From assembly GCA_900143615.1 (NCBI GenBank), contig FREU01000007.1, forward strand, positions 208,960-272,959: DNA of 64,000 nt, written 5' to 3'. This document shows positions 56,071-64,000 of this stretch, one piece after another; the stretch's first letter is position 1, and every line of letters starts with the position of its first letter. Position numbers and translations under genes: made by a program. The DNA is from Rhodobacteraceae bacterium Alg231-30 (GTDB lineage: Bacteria; Pseudomonadota; Alphaproteobacteria; Rhodobacterales; Rhodobacteraceae). The notes beneath the pieces are model-generated. The model saw only the letters and a program-made list of their open reading frames with translations, was not told the origin of the DNA and ran no database searches.

Positions 56071-57096
56071 TTAGATATCAATGTCCAGAACCACAGGAAA
56101 ATGATCCGAGGCCAACAACAAGGCTTCACGCAGCTGCGGTTCTCGGAAACAAGCGTGATCTTCAAATGGGTGCCAAATGCGCCAGCGTGGATTGGCGTCT
56201 CGTAAATCTTGCGAGATCATCACATAGTCCAGCAAAACCTGAAGATAGCGCTCTGTTTGAGGATTATAAAATCGCGCCGAAGTCGGCCGTGCTCCCAGTT
56301 TATTCTGCAAGGCGACACTTGCATGGGGATCATACAGCGGCGCGTCTCCTCGGTCCTCAAGCAAAATTTCAACAGACGAGCGCCCAAACAAATACTCGTA
56401 TTCATCCAAACCCGGGCCGTCGTTCAGATCTCCAAGCAGGATCACCGACGCGCCATCCTCTAGATGTTGCGAAATCCTGCGCCTCAGCCAAATCGCCTGC
56501 GCCAGCTGTTTACGGCGGTTGGCAATCGACAAACGCATAACCTGATCACGTCCACGTGCGCCATGTGGGGCCTTTGACTTTAGGTGTGCCCCGATCATGC
56601 GCAGCACCGTACCCTTGGCAGTTTGCACGCGTAGTTCTAGCGGAGGTTTTGAAAAATTCACAAGGTCTTCGGTGGCATCAATGTCCAGATCAATCCGAAA
56701 TACGCCGTCAAAACGCGGCGCATCGCGCGCGCCTTTCTTGCCTGTCTCCTGCCCTTGCGGATCATGCTCTGCGCTCATTGTGTCCGGATCATACAACAGC
56801 GCTATTTCCTGCTGCGTATCATTGGCGAACCCAATGATTGCCTTGCGCGCTCGCAACTCAAACGCCGCGGCAAAATTCTCAAGCGCAGGTACAGTGGCGC
56901 GTCGTTTGTTCTGGTCCGGAGCTTCGACAATCATCACGGCATCCGCATCTAACGCGGCAAACACAAGCCCCAACGCCTCAATCTGCTGTGCGCGTGTCAC
57001 GTCATGGCGCCCGGACCAACCATCATCAGGCAACAATTGATCGCGCGCATCAAACAGCGCGTTGAACCATTCCACATTATATGTGGCAATCCGCAT
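56071..57096 (-). CDS. Endonuclease/exonuclease/phosphatase family protein
   Basis: 341 residues from the ATG at 57096. The DNase I-like fold is shown by MRIATYNVEWF at the start, DADAVMIVEAPD near 45 with the metal Glu, LLGDLNDGPGLDEYEY near 210, and SDHFPVVLDI at the end with the catalytic Asp-His. Members cut DNA, RNA or phosphoesters; the substrate is unknown. The start overlaps the stop of the TerB-DnaJ gene (TGATG). Confidence 0.87.
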   Translation of the reverse strand: MRIATYNVEWFNALFDARDQLLPDDGWSGRHDVTRAQQIEALGLVFAALDADAVMIVEAPDQNKRRATVPALENFAAAFELRARKAIIGFANDTQQEIALLYDPDTMSAEHDPQGQETGKKGARDAPRFDGVFRIDLDIDATEDLVNFSKPPLELRVQTAKGTVLRMIGAHLKSKAPHGARGRDQVMRLSIANRRKQLAQAIWLRRRISQHLEDGASVILLGDLNDGPGLDEYEYLFGRSSVEILLEDRGDAPLYDPHASVALQNKLGARPTSARFYNPQTERYLQVLLDYVMISQDLRDANPRWRIWHPFEDHACFREPQLREALLLASDHFPVVLDIDI

Positions 57097-57779
57097 CAGG
57101 CTTTCCTGTTGATCTGCTCCCAAGCGCGATTGATATCAATCATACGCTTTTCCGCCAGCTTAACCGCTTCTTCCGGCACCCCGCGCGCGATCATGCTATC
57201 GGGATGGGTTTCGCGCACCAGACGACGCCAGACCCGCCGCATCTCTTCGCGCGGCATCTCCGGATCAACTCCCAACACGCTATAGGGATCTGGTTCTGCA
57301 TCCGGCACATAGCGCGTGCGCATAGACTTAAATTCATGCTCCGGCATGCCCAAAATTTCCGCGACCCGTTCAAGGAAAATATCCTCATTTGGGTGGTATT
57401 CCCCATCCGCTACTGCGATGTGGAACAACCCTTCCATAAGGTCATCTGGCCCTCCCTTGCGCTGGGATGTGCCAAACAGACCGCGAATACGATAGGCATA
57501 TTCTTCAAAGCCGGCCACGTCGTGACGCGCCATGTTGAATACATGCGCCGCATTGGCCTCATCATCATGGGCTATGTGAAAGACTTCGCGAAACGCCGTC
57601 ACTTCATCACGTGTCACCAAACCGTCCGCCTTGGCCATTTTTGCCCCCAGCGCGATCACCGCAATGGTAAAGGCCACCGACCGTTCAGGCGGTGTGCGTA
57701 GATGGTCAAAAACATCCGACAGCGTCTCACCACTAGAGAGCGCGGAAATAGCATTTGTGATACGGGTCCAAATCGACAT
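57096..57779 (-). CDS. TerB-DnaJ domain protein (DjlA-like)
   Basis: 227 residues. The N-terminal two thirds is a TerB-like helical domain with metal-type acidic residues (AKADGLVTRDEVTAFREVF near 48-66, VADGEYHPNEDIFLERV near 122-138). The last 65 residues are a J domain with the HPD motif in RETHPDSM near 194, which stimulates DnaK-type chaperones. Similar layout to E. coli DjlA but without its membrane anchor. Coupled to the downstream nuclease/phosphatase gene. Confidence 0.88.
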   Translation of the reverse strand: MSIWTRITNAISALSSGETLSDVFDHLRTPPERSVAFTIAVIALGAKMAKADGLVTRDEVTAFREVFHIAHDDEANAAHVFNMARHDVAGFEEYAYRIRGLFGTSQRKGGPDDLMEGLFHIAVADGEYHPNEDIFLERVAEILGMPEHEFKSMRTRYVPDAEPDPYSVLGVDPEMPREEMRRVWRRLVRETHPDSMIARGVPEEAVKLAEKRMIDINRAWEQINRKA

Positions 57780-57820
57780 AGGCTCACCTTACAGTTCGCT
57801 TTCGCGGAAGTCAGCGAGGT

Positions 57821-58300
57821 TCACAGCATTTTTTGAACCAATATCAAATCCATCCAACGGTTAAACTTACGCCCGACTTGCGGCAAAGTTCCAACCACCT
57901 CAAACCCCAGTTTTTCATGGAAATCCACACTTCCAAGATTCTCGCCGCTCACGCCCCCGATCAGCGTATGAATAGCATGTTTCCGCGCATGGTCCTCAAG
58001 GGCTGCCATCAATTTACGCCCCAAACCCTGACCTTGCGCTGCCTCACTCAGGGCAATCGAATGTTCTCTTGTGTGGGCATAACCTACCCCGCCGCGAAAC
58101 CGGAAATACGTCGCATAGCCAACAACCAGCCCCGCATAATCCTCCACCACCCAAAAAGGCTGCCCTGCTGCGATCAACCCCTCATAATGCGCCTGCGCAC
58201 GCTCCTCGCAGTTAAACGTTACTGCCGTGTCACGAATAAGCGCGTTAACAATCTGCGCAACCGCCCCAGCATCATCTAGCGTGGCATGGCGTACCGTCAT
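57821..58300 (-). CDS. GNAT acetyltransferase, phosphinothricin-acetyltransferase type
   Basis: 159 residues. AHTREHSIALSEAAQGQGLGRKLMAALEDHA (about 75-105) includes the acetyl-CoA loop QGQGLG. GGVSGENLGSVDFHEKLGFEVVGTLPQVGRKF near 119-150 is typical of the Pat/MnaT group that acetylates methionine sulfone/sulfoximine-like compounds. Whether it detoxifies anything here is unknown. Its ATG overlaps the stop of the VOC gene by four bases. Confidence 0.86.
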   Translation of the reverse strand: MTVRHATLDDAGAVAQIVNALIRDTAVTFNCEERAQAHYEGLIAAGQPFWVVEDYAGLVVGYATYFRFRGGVGYAHTREHSIALSEAAQGQGLGRKLMAALEDHARKHAIHTLIGGVSGENLGSVDFHEKLGFEVVGTLPQVGRKFNRWMDLILVQKML

Positions 58301-58902
58301 GTCAAAACCCGCTCGCCATGGGGTGTATCCAAAACCGCCGCCAGCTCTGCGCGACCCTGCTCAATTTTCACACGGTCGTCGTCCAATGCAATCGTTGCGG
58401 CCAAAGCCTGCGCTTGCGGATGTCGCACGATCAGCTGACGCAACCGGCATCCGGACGCGGGTAACAACTCTGCAGGTGTCTTAGCAACATCCCACTGCAT
58501 CAGCGCGGGAAACAAATCATCAAAGGGCAGAACACCATTTTCTGGAACCGCCATGCGCCAACTCAAATCACCACGCTGCAAGGACACCGGCTGACCAGCC
58601 TCAACGTCAAGCTGCGCCAGTTCACCAACCAGGTCTTCACTTCGGCAAATCCAGTTCCCCAATCGCGGCGCCCCGCAGAAACGGTCCAGATCAAACCATC
58701 GCGCATACCCAAGATCATCCACTGCTGGATCAATGGAAATCGCCTCCAGATACAATCCGTCCGCCAAGCCCAGAAGCTGGTTATGCGTGCCAAAATGGGC
58801 ATGCTGGCCACCAGACGCCATTTTCACTCCGAGCGTTTCCTCGACATGTGCCACAGCCGCCTCCAGCGTTTCTCCTGCCACAGCCAAATGATCCAATAGC
58901 AT
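58297..58902 (-). CDS. VOC family (glyoxalase-like) protein
   Basis: 201 residues from the ATG at 58902. LDHLAVAGETLEAAVAHVEETLGVKMASGGQHAHFGTHNQL opens the domain with a His that often binds metal. YLEAISIDP near 54 fits the glyoxalase-like-3 subgroup. Substrate unknown. It is translationally coupled to the GNAT gene. The upstream open extension to 59034 crosses the scpA terminator and is rejected. Confidence 0.82.
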   Translation of the reverse strand: MLLDHLAVAGETLEAAVAHVEETLGVKMASGGQHAHFGTHNQLLGLADGLYLEAISIDPAVDDLGYARWFDLDRFCGAPRLGNWICRSEDLVGELAQLDVEAGQPVSLQRGDLSWRMAVPENGVLPFDDLFPALMQWDVAKTPAELLPASGCRLRQLIVRHPQAQALAATIALDDDRVKIEQGRAELAAVLDTPHGERVLT

Positions 58903-58984
58903 ATTGTTCACTCCAAAATCTGGCCCTAACAAAACCCAATCCTTGGGCCACCTCAACGACAAAAGGGCGCGCGCGCGCCTTCTT

Positions 58985-59034
58985 CTCTGTTGAAATACTT
59001 TCGAGGGGTGCGGGGGGCAGACAGCCCCCCACAC
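58985..59034 (-). repeat. Hairpin-plus-motif element at a gene end, copy C
   Basis: Three bases after the scpA stop: GGGGGGC (59012-59018) and GCCCCCC (59024-59030) with flanking GTG/CAC pairs, then on the minus strand CGAAAGTATTTCAACAG. Same layout as the elements after apt and proS, with the motif part less similar. Probably the scpA terminator. Confidence 0.6.
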
Positions 59035-59037
59035 TTC

Positions 59038-61164
59038 TTAGCCGCGCGCGGCCCGGATCAGTCTCAAAATATCCTGCGCTGCTTCAGGGATATTGGTGCC
59101 GGGACCAAAAATCGCTTTCACACCGGCATTTTGCAAGAATTCATAGTCCTGCTGCGGAATAACCCCGCCACAGATCACCAGAATATCCTCCGCATCTTTG
59201 TCCTTTAGCGCCGCGATCAACTGAGGCGCCAATGTTTTATGCCCCGCAGCTTGCGAGCTGATGCCCACCACATGCACGTCATTGTCCAACGCATCTTGGG
59301 CGGCTTCTTCCGGTGTCTGGAATAAAGGTCCGACATCTACATCAAAGCCGATGTCGGCAAAGGCCGTCGCAATCACCTTGGCGCCCCGATCATGGCCATC
59401 CTGCCCCATCTTCACAACCAACATGCGCGGACGGCGGCCTTCTTCTTCGGCGAAGTCTTCCACAGATTTCTGGATCGCCGCAAAACCTTCGTCGCCTTCG
59501 TACGCTGCGCCATAAACCCCCGCGAGGGTTTTGACTTCGGCGCGATGCCGGCCAAACTCTTTTTCCATCGCCATGCTGATTTCCCCTACTGAGGCCCGCG
59601 CACGGGCGGCTTCGACAGCAGCAGCCAACAGATTGCCGCCTTCTTTGGAAACGCGCGTTAACTCGTTCAAGGCAGCTTCACAGGCCGCAGTATCGCGCTC
59701 ACCACGGATTTTCTCCAACCGTGCAATCTGGCTCTCACGCACTGCCACATTATCGACGTCCAGAATATCAATGGGGTCTTCGCTCTCTTTGCGATATTTG
59801 TTGACCCCAACGATAACCTCATCACCTTTGTCGATCATCGCCTGACGCGTTGCCGCACTTTCCTCAATGCGCAGCTTGGGCATGCCGCTGGCCACCGCCT
59901 TGGTCATGCCGCCCATCTCTTCGACCTCTTCCATCAAGGCCCAGGCTTTTTCGATCAGATCATTGGTCAGAGCTTCGACATAGTAAGAGCCTGCCAGTGG
60001 GTCGACCACATTTGTCACGCCGGTTTCTTCCTGCAACACCAGCTGCGTGTTGCGCGCAATGCGGGCCGAGAAATCCGTGGGCAGCGCAATCGCCTCATCC
60101 AAAGCATTGGTGTGAAGAGACTGTGTGCCGCCCAAAACCGCGCTCATCGCTTCATAGGCAGTACGGATCACGTTGTTATAGGGGTCCTGCTCCTGCAGGC
60201 TCACACCAGACGTCTGACAGTGCGTGCGCAACATTTTGGAGCGCTCGCTCTTGGCACCGAACTCGGTCATCACTTTGTGCCACAAAAACCGCGCCGCGCG
60301 CAGCTTGGAGGCTTCCATGAAGAAGTTCATGCCAATCGCAAAGAAAAAGGACAGGCGCCCCGCGAATTTATCAACATCCATGCCCGCATTCATCGCCGCG
60401 CGCACATATTCGCGCCCATCCGCCAGCGTATAGGCCAGCTCTTGCACCAAGTTCGCGCCCGCTTCCTGCATGTGATAGCCGGAAATCGAAATGCTGTTGA
60501 ACTTTGGCATCTCATTGGACGTGTATTCAATGATGTCGCTGATGATCTTCATCGAAGGTTCTGGCGGGTAAATATAGGTGTTACGCACCATGAATTCTTT
60601 CAGAATGTCGTTCTGAATGGTGCCCGCTAGCAGCGCTTTGTCGTGGCCCTGTTCTTCGCCCGCCACAATAAAGCTGGCCAAAATCGGGATAACCGCCCCG
60701 TTCATGGTCATTGACACCGACACTTTGTCCAGCGGGATACCGTCAAACAGGATCTTCATGTCCTCAACACTATCAATCGCCACACCGGCTTTGCCAACGT
60801 CCCCCACCACGCGCGCATGATCACTGTCATAGCCACGGTGCGTGGCCAAATCGAACGCCACCGAAACACCCTGCTGCCCAGCCGCCAGATTGCGACGGTA
60901 AAACGCGTTACTCTCCTCAGCCGTTGAAAACCCTGCATACTGGCGGATCGTCCACGGACGCCCTGCATACATCGTCGCCTTGGGACCGCGCGTAAACGGA
61001 CCAAAGCCAGGCATGCTGCCCATATGGTCCAAACTTTGCGTATCGTCTTCTGTATAGACCGGCTTTACGTCGATGCCTTCCAGCGTCTTCCACGTCAGAT
61101 CGTCCAGCGGACGCCCGCGAAGTTCCTTTTCCGCCAGCGCTTTCCAGTCCTCTTTCTTGGTCAT
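59038..61164 (-). CDS. scpA: Methylmalonyl-CoA mutase, fused catalytic and B12 domains
   Basis: Converts methylmalonyl-CoA to succinyl-CoA with adenosylcobalamin. 708 residues, of which about 1-560 form the substrate-binding TIM barrel ([22 protein letters not shown], near 79-100) and the last 130 the B12 domain with DGHDRG (cobalamin His) near 590. Both parts on one chain, homodimer type. ATG at 61164 chosen because the family starts with TKKEDWK. Pairs functionally with pccA. Confidence 0.96.
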   Translation of the reverse strand: MTKKEDWKALAEKELRGRPLDDLTWKTLEGIDVKPVYTEDDTQSLDHMGSMPGFGPFTRGPKATMYAGRPWTIRQYAGFSTAEESNAFYRRNLAAGQQGVSVAFDLATHRGYDSDHARVVGDVGKAGVAIDSVEDMKILFDGIPLDKVSVSMTMNGAVIPILASFIVAGEEQGHDKALLAGTIQNDILKEFMVRNTYIYPPEPSMKIISDIIEYTSNEMPKFNSISISGYHMQEAGANLVQELAYTLADGREYVRAAMNAGMDVDKFAGRLSFFFAIGMNFFMEASKLRAARFLWHKVMTEFGAKSERSKMLRTHCQTSGVSLQEQDPYNNVIRTAYEAMSAVLGGTQSLHTNALDEAIALPTDFSARIARNTQLVLQEETGVTNVVDPLAGSYYVEALTNDLIEKAWALMEEVEEMGGMTKAVASGMPKLRIEESAATRQAMIDKGDEVIVGVNKYRKESEDPIDILDVDNVAVRESQIARLEKIRGERDTAACEAALNELTRVSKEGGNLLAAAVEAARARASVGEISMAMEKEFGRHRAEVKTLAGVYGAAYEGDEGFAAIQKSVEDFAEEEGRRPRMLVVKMGQDGHDRGAKVIATAFADIGFDVDVGPLFQTPEEAAQDALDNDVHVVGISSQAAGHKTLAPQLIAALKDKDAEDILVICGGVIPQQDYEFLQNAGVKAIFGPGTNIPEAAQDILRLIRAARG

Positions 61165-61269
61165 TTCCAAGTCCCCTCTGCGTGACCTCGCCAATCACAT
61201 GGCTTTAGTCCGTTTATCCCTATGAATCGCGCCAAGCGCGCTTATATTAGTGCTAACCAGGAGACCTAT

Positions 61270-61701
61270 ATGCGCCGCCTAGCCTTTGTTTTAATTGCGT
61301 TTCTCGCAGGGCCCGTCTGGGCCACCGATGCCGATATGCCCGAGGACACGCTGATACTGGATGGCACCACCGCCGTTCTGGAAGACTTCCACTGGCTAAA
61401 ACGCCCGCTCGCAGTTTTTGCCGACAGTCCGCAGGATCCCAACTTCATCCGCCAGATGGAATTGATCGACGATCTCGCCTTTGAACTGGAAGACCGCGAT
61501 GTGGTGGTACTGGTAGATACCGATCCTGACCTTAAATCCGAGTTGCGCCGCGAATTGCGTCCGCGCGGCTTTGCGATTGTGCTTCTGGACAAGGAAGGCC
61601 GACGATATCTGCGCAAACCTTCCCCGTGGTCTGTACGCGAGATATCCGCATCCATTGACAAGATGCCCCTGCGCCAACAAGAAATCCGCGAACGTCGCTG
61701 A
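61270..61701 (+). CDS. DUF4174-like exported protein
   Basis: 143 residues from the ATG at 61270 (CAGGAG upstream). A signal peptide (MRRLAFVLIAFLAGPVWA) is followed by LEDFHWLKRPLAVFADSPQDPNFIRQMELI and RPRGFAIVLLDKEGRRYLRKPSPWSVREI, a pattern of the DUF4174 family, whose fold resembles thioredoxin-like domains without the CxxC. It sits on the opposite strand between pccA and scpA and converges on pccA. Function unknown. Confidence 0.8.
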   Translation: MRRLAFVLIAFLAGPVWATDADMPEDTLILDGTTAVLEDFHWLKRPLAVFADSPQDPNFIRQMELIDDLAFELEDRDVVVLVDTDPDLKSELRRELRPRGFAIVLLDKEGRRYLRKPSPWSVREISASIDKMPLRQQEIRERR

Positions 61702-61779
61702 ACCCGGCCATAGCGCTTTTGGGTGCAGAGAGTTTTCCCTCTGCACCACTGCACCTGATATGACCGGACTTCAGCCACC

Positions 61780-63810
61780 TTATTCGAATTCCATGATCAC
61801 ATCGTCCACCGCAAGGCTGTCGCCTGCTCCAGCGTTGACCTTGGTGACCACGGTTGTTTTCTCGGCGCGCAGGATATTCTCCATTTTCATCGCCTCGACT
61901 GTGCACAGTGCCTGACCTTCCTGCACTTCATCACCAACCGCCACGTCGACCTTCACGATCAGACCCGGCATCGGGCAGAGCAGCATTTTGGATGTGTCTG
62001 GCGCGACTTTCTCGGGCATCAGCTTGGCCAACTCGGCTTGACGCGCAGTGCGCACATGCACCGTCAGATCAGCCCCACGCGTGCGCAGACGGAAGCCGCC
62101 GGACACTTTGCCAACCTTCAGAACCAAAGGCGCATCGCCAACACTCAAACTTGCCAACTGGTCGCCCGGCGTCCACTCCGACGCCACGCGCAGCTTGCTT
62201 CCATCGGAAAACTTCACGGTTGAGCCGTCTTTGTCGGCCTTCACCTTCACCGCGAATTCTTCACCCTGCAGGGTCACAACCCAGCGTTTGCCAACGCGGC
62301 GCTCGTGATTGTCCATCCGTCCCGACACACGTGTGCGGCGAATTTCGGCAACGCGGTGCATCGCAGCCGCCGCAGCCGCCACCCGTTTCAGCTCTTCCTC
62401 AGCCAATGTCACTCCGTCGAACCCGTCAGGATACTGCTCCTCAATAAAGGCCGTGGTCATGTCGCCAGCTTTGAAGATATCGTGATCCATCACAGCACTC
62501 AGAAACGGCAGGTTGTGACCAATGCCTTCAACTTCAAAGCTGTCCAGCGCAATACGCATGGCTTCAATCGCCTGATCGCGTGTCGGTGCCCATGTGCACA
62601 GCTTGGCAATCATCGGGTCATAATACATGCTGATCTCGCCGCCTTCATAGACGCCGGTATCATTGCGCACCACAACATCCCCCGCGTCTCCGGCAGCTGT
62701 GCCAGGTGTATAGGCTTTTGTCTCGGCAGGCGGACGGTAACGGGTCAAACGGCCAATCGAGGGTAGGAAGTTGCGATAAGGATCTTCCGCATACAGTCGG
62801 TTTTCAATCGCCCAGCCGGTCAGCTTCACATCATCTTGCGTGATACTCAGGGGCTCACCATTGGCCACGCGGATCATCTGCTCCACCAGATCAACACCGG
62901 TGATCAACTCGGTCACGGGATGCTCCACCTGAAGCCGCGTGTTCATCTCAAGGAAGTAGAAATTCTTGTCGCCATCGACGATGAATTCCACAGTCCCTGC
63001 GCTGGCATAGCCAACCGCTTTGGCCAAGGCGACCGATTGCTCGCCCATGGCTTTGCGGGTTGCTTCATCCAAAAACGGTGACGGAGCCTCTTCGACTACT
63101 TTCTGCTGACGACGCTGGATCGAACATTCGCGCTCGCCCAGATAAATGCCGTTACCATGCGCGTCACAAAGTACCTGAATTTCAATATGACGCGGCTGGG
63201 TAATGAACTTCTCAATAAAGATACGGTCATCGCCAAAACTGTTGGCCGCTTCGTTTTTGGAAGACTGGAACCCTTCACGCGCTTCGTCATCATTCCACGC
63301 TATGCGCATGCCTTTGCCGCCACCGCCGGCGCTGGCCTTGATCATCACCGGATAGCCAACCTGATTAGAGATTTTTACTGCGTCCTCAGCGTCCTCAATC
63401 AACCCCATATATCCGGGAACAGTAGACACATTTGCCTCTTGAGCGATCTTCTTTGAGGTGATCTTGTCACCCATCGCTTCAATCGCACCCTTTGGCGGCC
63501 CGACGAATGCAACACCCTCAGCCTCAAGCGCCTCGGCGAATTTGCTGTTTTCCGACAGGAAGCCATACCCCGGATGGACAGCCTGTGCGCCTGACTGGCG
63601 GATCGCATCCATCACCTTGTCGATGACAATATAGGACTGGTTCGCAGGGGGAGGTCCGATGTGAACGGCCTCATCCGCCATCTTCACATGCAACGCCTGA
63701 CGGTCTGCATCCGAATAGATCGCAACTGTCTTGATACCCATCTTGCGAGCAGTCTTAATCACACGGCAGGCAATCTCGCCCCGGTTGGCAATCAGGATCT
63801 TGTCGAACAT
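61780..63810 (-). CDS. pccA: Propionyl-CoA carboxylase alpha subunit (biotin carboxylase plus carrier)
   Basis: 676 residues. Biotin carboxylase domain 1-450 ([26 protein letters not shown] loop GGGGKGMRI near 164-172, [16 protein letters not shown] near 286), a linking BT domain, and a biotinyl domain ending in EAMKMEN with the biotin Lys at about 642. With PccB (not seen) it makes methylmalonyl-CoA from propionyl-CoA, feeding scpA. The length and single-chain form favour propionyl-CoA over 3-methylcrotonyl-CoA, supported by the neighbour scpA. ATG at 63810 follows AAGGGAC. Confidence 0.93.
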   Translation of the reverse strand: MFDKILIANRGEIACRVIKTARKMGIKTVAIYSDADRQALHVKMADEAVHIGPPPANQSYIVIDKVMDAIRQSGAQAVHPGYGFLSENSKFAEALEAEGVAFVGPPKGAIEAMGDKITSKKIAQEANVSTVPGYMGLIEDAEDAVKISNQVGYPVMIKASAGGGGKGMRIAWNDDEAREGFQSSKNEAANSFGDDRIFIEKFITQPRHIEIQVLCDAHGNGIYLGERECSIQRRQQKVVEEAPSPFLDEATRKAMGEQSVALAKAVGYASAGTVEFIVDGDKNFYFLEMNTRLQVEHPVTELITGVDLVEQMIRVANGEPLSITQDDVKLTGWAIENRLYAEDPYRNFLPSIGRLTRYRPPAETKAYTPGTAAGDAGDVVVRNDTGVYEGGEISMYYDPMIAKLCTWAPTRDQAIEAMRIALDSFEVEGIGHNLPFLSAVMDHDIFKAGDMTTAFIEEQYPDGFDGVTLAEEELKRVAAAAAAMHRVAEIRRTRVSGRMDNHERRVGKRWVVTLQGEEFAVKVKADKDGSTVKFSDGSKLRVASEWTPGDQLASLSVGDAPLVLKVGKVSGGFRLRTRGADLTVHVRTARQAELAKLMPEKVAPDTSKMLLCPMPGLIVKVDVAVGDEVQEGQALCTVEAMKMENILRAEKTTVVTKVNAGAGDSLAVDDVIMEFE

Positions 63811-63863
63811 CTCTTGTCCCTTCCACTTCTTAGCGTCCGCGCTCACCGCGCCGACAAATTGGC

Positions 63864-63903
63864 AATAAAAAAACCACCGCTGCCGGACTGGCAACGATGG
63901 TTT
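63864..63903 (-). terminator. Rho-independent terminator upstream of pccA
   Basis: AAACCACCGCTGCC (63871-63884) pairs with GGCAACGATGGTTT (63890-63903) with two G-T pairs and a 5-base loop; a run of seven T follows on the minus strand. It would end a gene lying further right, so pccA probably has its own promoter or depends on readthrough. Confidence 0.8.
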
Positions 63904-63948
63904 TGATGTTTCCGTGAGACCGCCATTAGACGGTCAGAAATCAGTAAG

Positions 63949-63999
63949 TCAGCACTTGCTGGAAAACTCTTTGCAATAGACAACATTGGCCGCACTGCC
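63949..63999 (-). CDS. Possible 3' end of a gene entering from the right
   Basis: A minus-strand frame ending in NVVYCKEFSSKC and TGA is open to the window edge and is followed by a strong terminator. Only 16 residues are visible. The two Cys and the terminator make a real gene plausible but nothing more can be said. Confidence 0.35.
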   Translation of the reverse strand, partial: GSAANVVYCKEFSSKC

Positions 64000-64000
64000 A

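Noticed and set aside
57120-57145. TTGATATCAATC as a second FNR site
   Set aside because: It lacks the four-base spacer and lies inside the TerB-DnaJ coding region.

Overview
The window reads as chromosome of an alphaproteobacterium of the Rhodobacteraceae, most likely the marine Roseobacter group. This rests on gene content and gene order, not on a search: a cox operon that continues into thrC and an M16 peptidase, accBC-aat followed by a DUF2155/MlaD/NDUFA12 block, perM-hdaA-ppk-ppx, and pccA near a fused methylmalonyl-CoA mutase. Genes are dense, stop/start overlaps are common, and I found no rRNA, tRNA, CRISPR array, insertion sequence or phage.

Layout. 1-5511 is the 3' part of a giant secreted VCBS/RTX calcium-binding protein whose C-terminal half is a threefold module repeat. 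5.8-9.9 kb: aspartokinase lysC, nitrogen-PTS enzyme I ptsP, and a small membrane protein. 9.9-17.2 kb: an accessory stretch of single genes (EcsC, acetyltransferases, flavin reductase, AEC and SulP transporters, mtnP, LysE exporter), ending in a small ribbon-helix-helix candidate beside a perfect palindrome. apt follows at 17.7 kb. 18.3-28.1 kb, all minus strand: a GlcD-type dehydrogenase, an MBL-fold protein, and a long cytochrome aa3 assembly operon (coxB, ctaB, a 53-aa CoxF-like gene, ctaG, ctaE, surf1) running on into thrC, an M16 peptidase and a GNAT gene. A perfect FNR-type box lies between coxB and the divergent tldD.

28.3-34.5 kb: tldD, dprA (with a CtrA-like box upstream), topA, and an L,D-transpeptidase. 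34.7-42.9 kb: ketone-body CoA transferase scoAB, a PAS-LuxR regulator, accBC-aat, the NDUFA12/mlaD/DUF2155 operon, clpX and clpP. 43.2-46.2 kb: a divergent Tag-like glycosylase and a three-gene flavocytochrome c sulfide dehydrogenase unit with no sox genes beside it. 46.3-49.8 kb: lolD, lolC/E, proS. 50.0-55.6 kb: perM-type permease, hdaA, and the polyphosphate pair ppk1/ppx. 55.6-58.9 kb: an acidic secreted protein, a nuclease/phosphatase, a TerB-DnaJ protein, GNAT and VOC genes. 59.0-63.8 kb: methylmalonyl-CoA mutase and propionyl-CoA carboxylase alpha, the propionyl-CoA to succinyl-CoA route.

Most of the window is housekeeping. I did not find a clearly new multi-gene system. The points most worth a second look are the RTX triple module, the FNR-type and CtrA-type boxes at biologically fitting promoters, a hairpin that covers the lysE ribosome binding site, the palindrome next to the RHH gene, a hairpin-plus-motif repeat seen at three gene ends, and the Tag homologue that has lost residues usual for the family.
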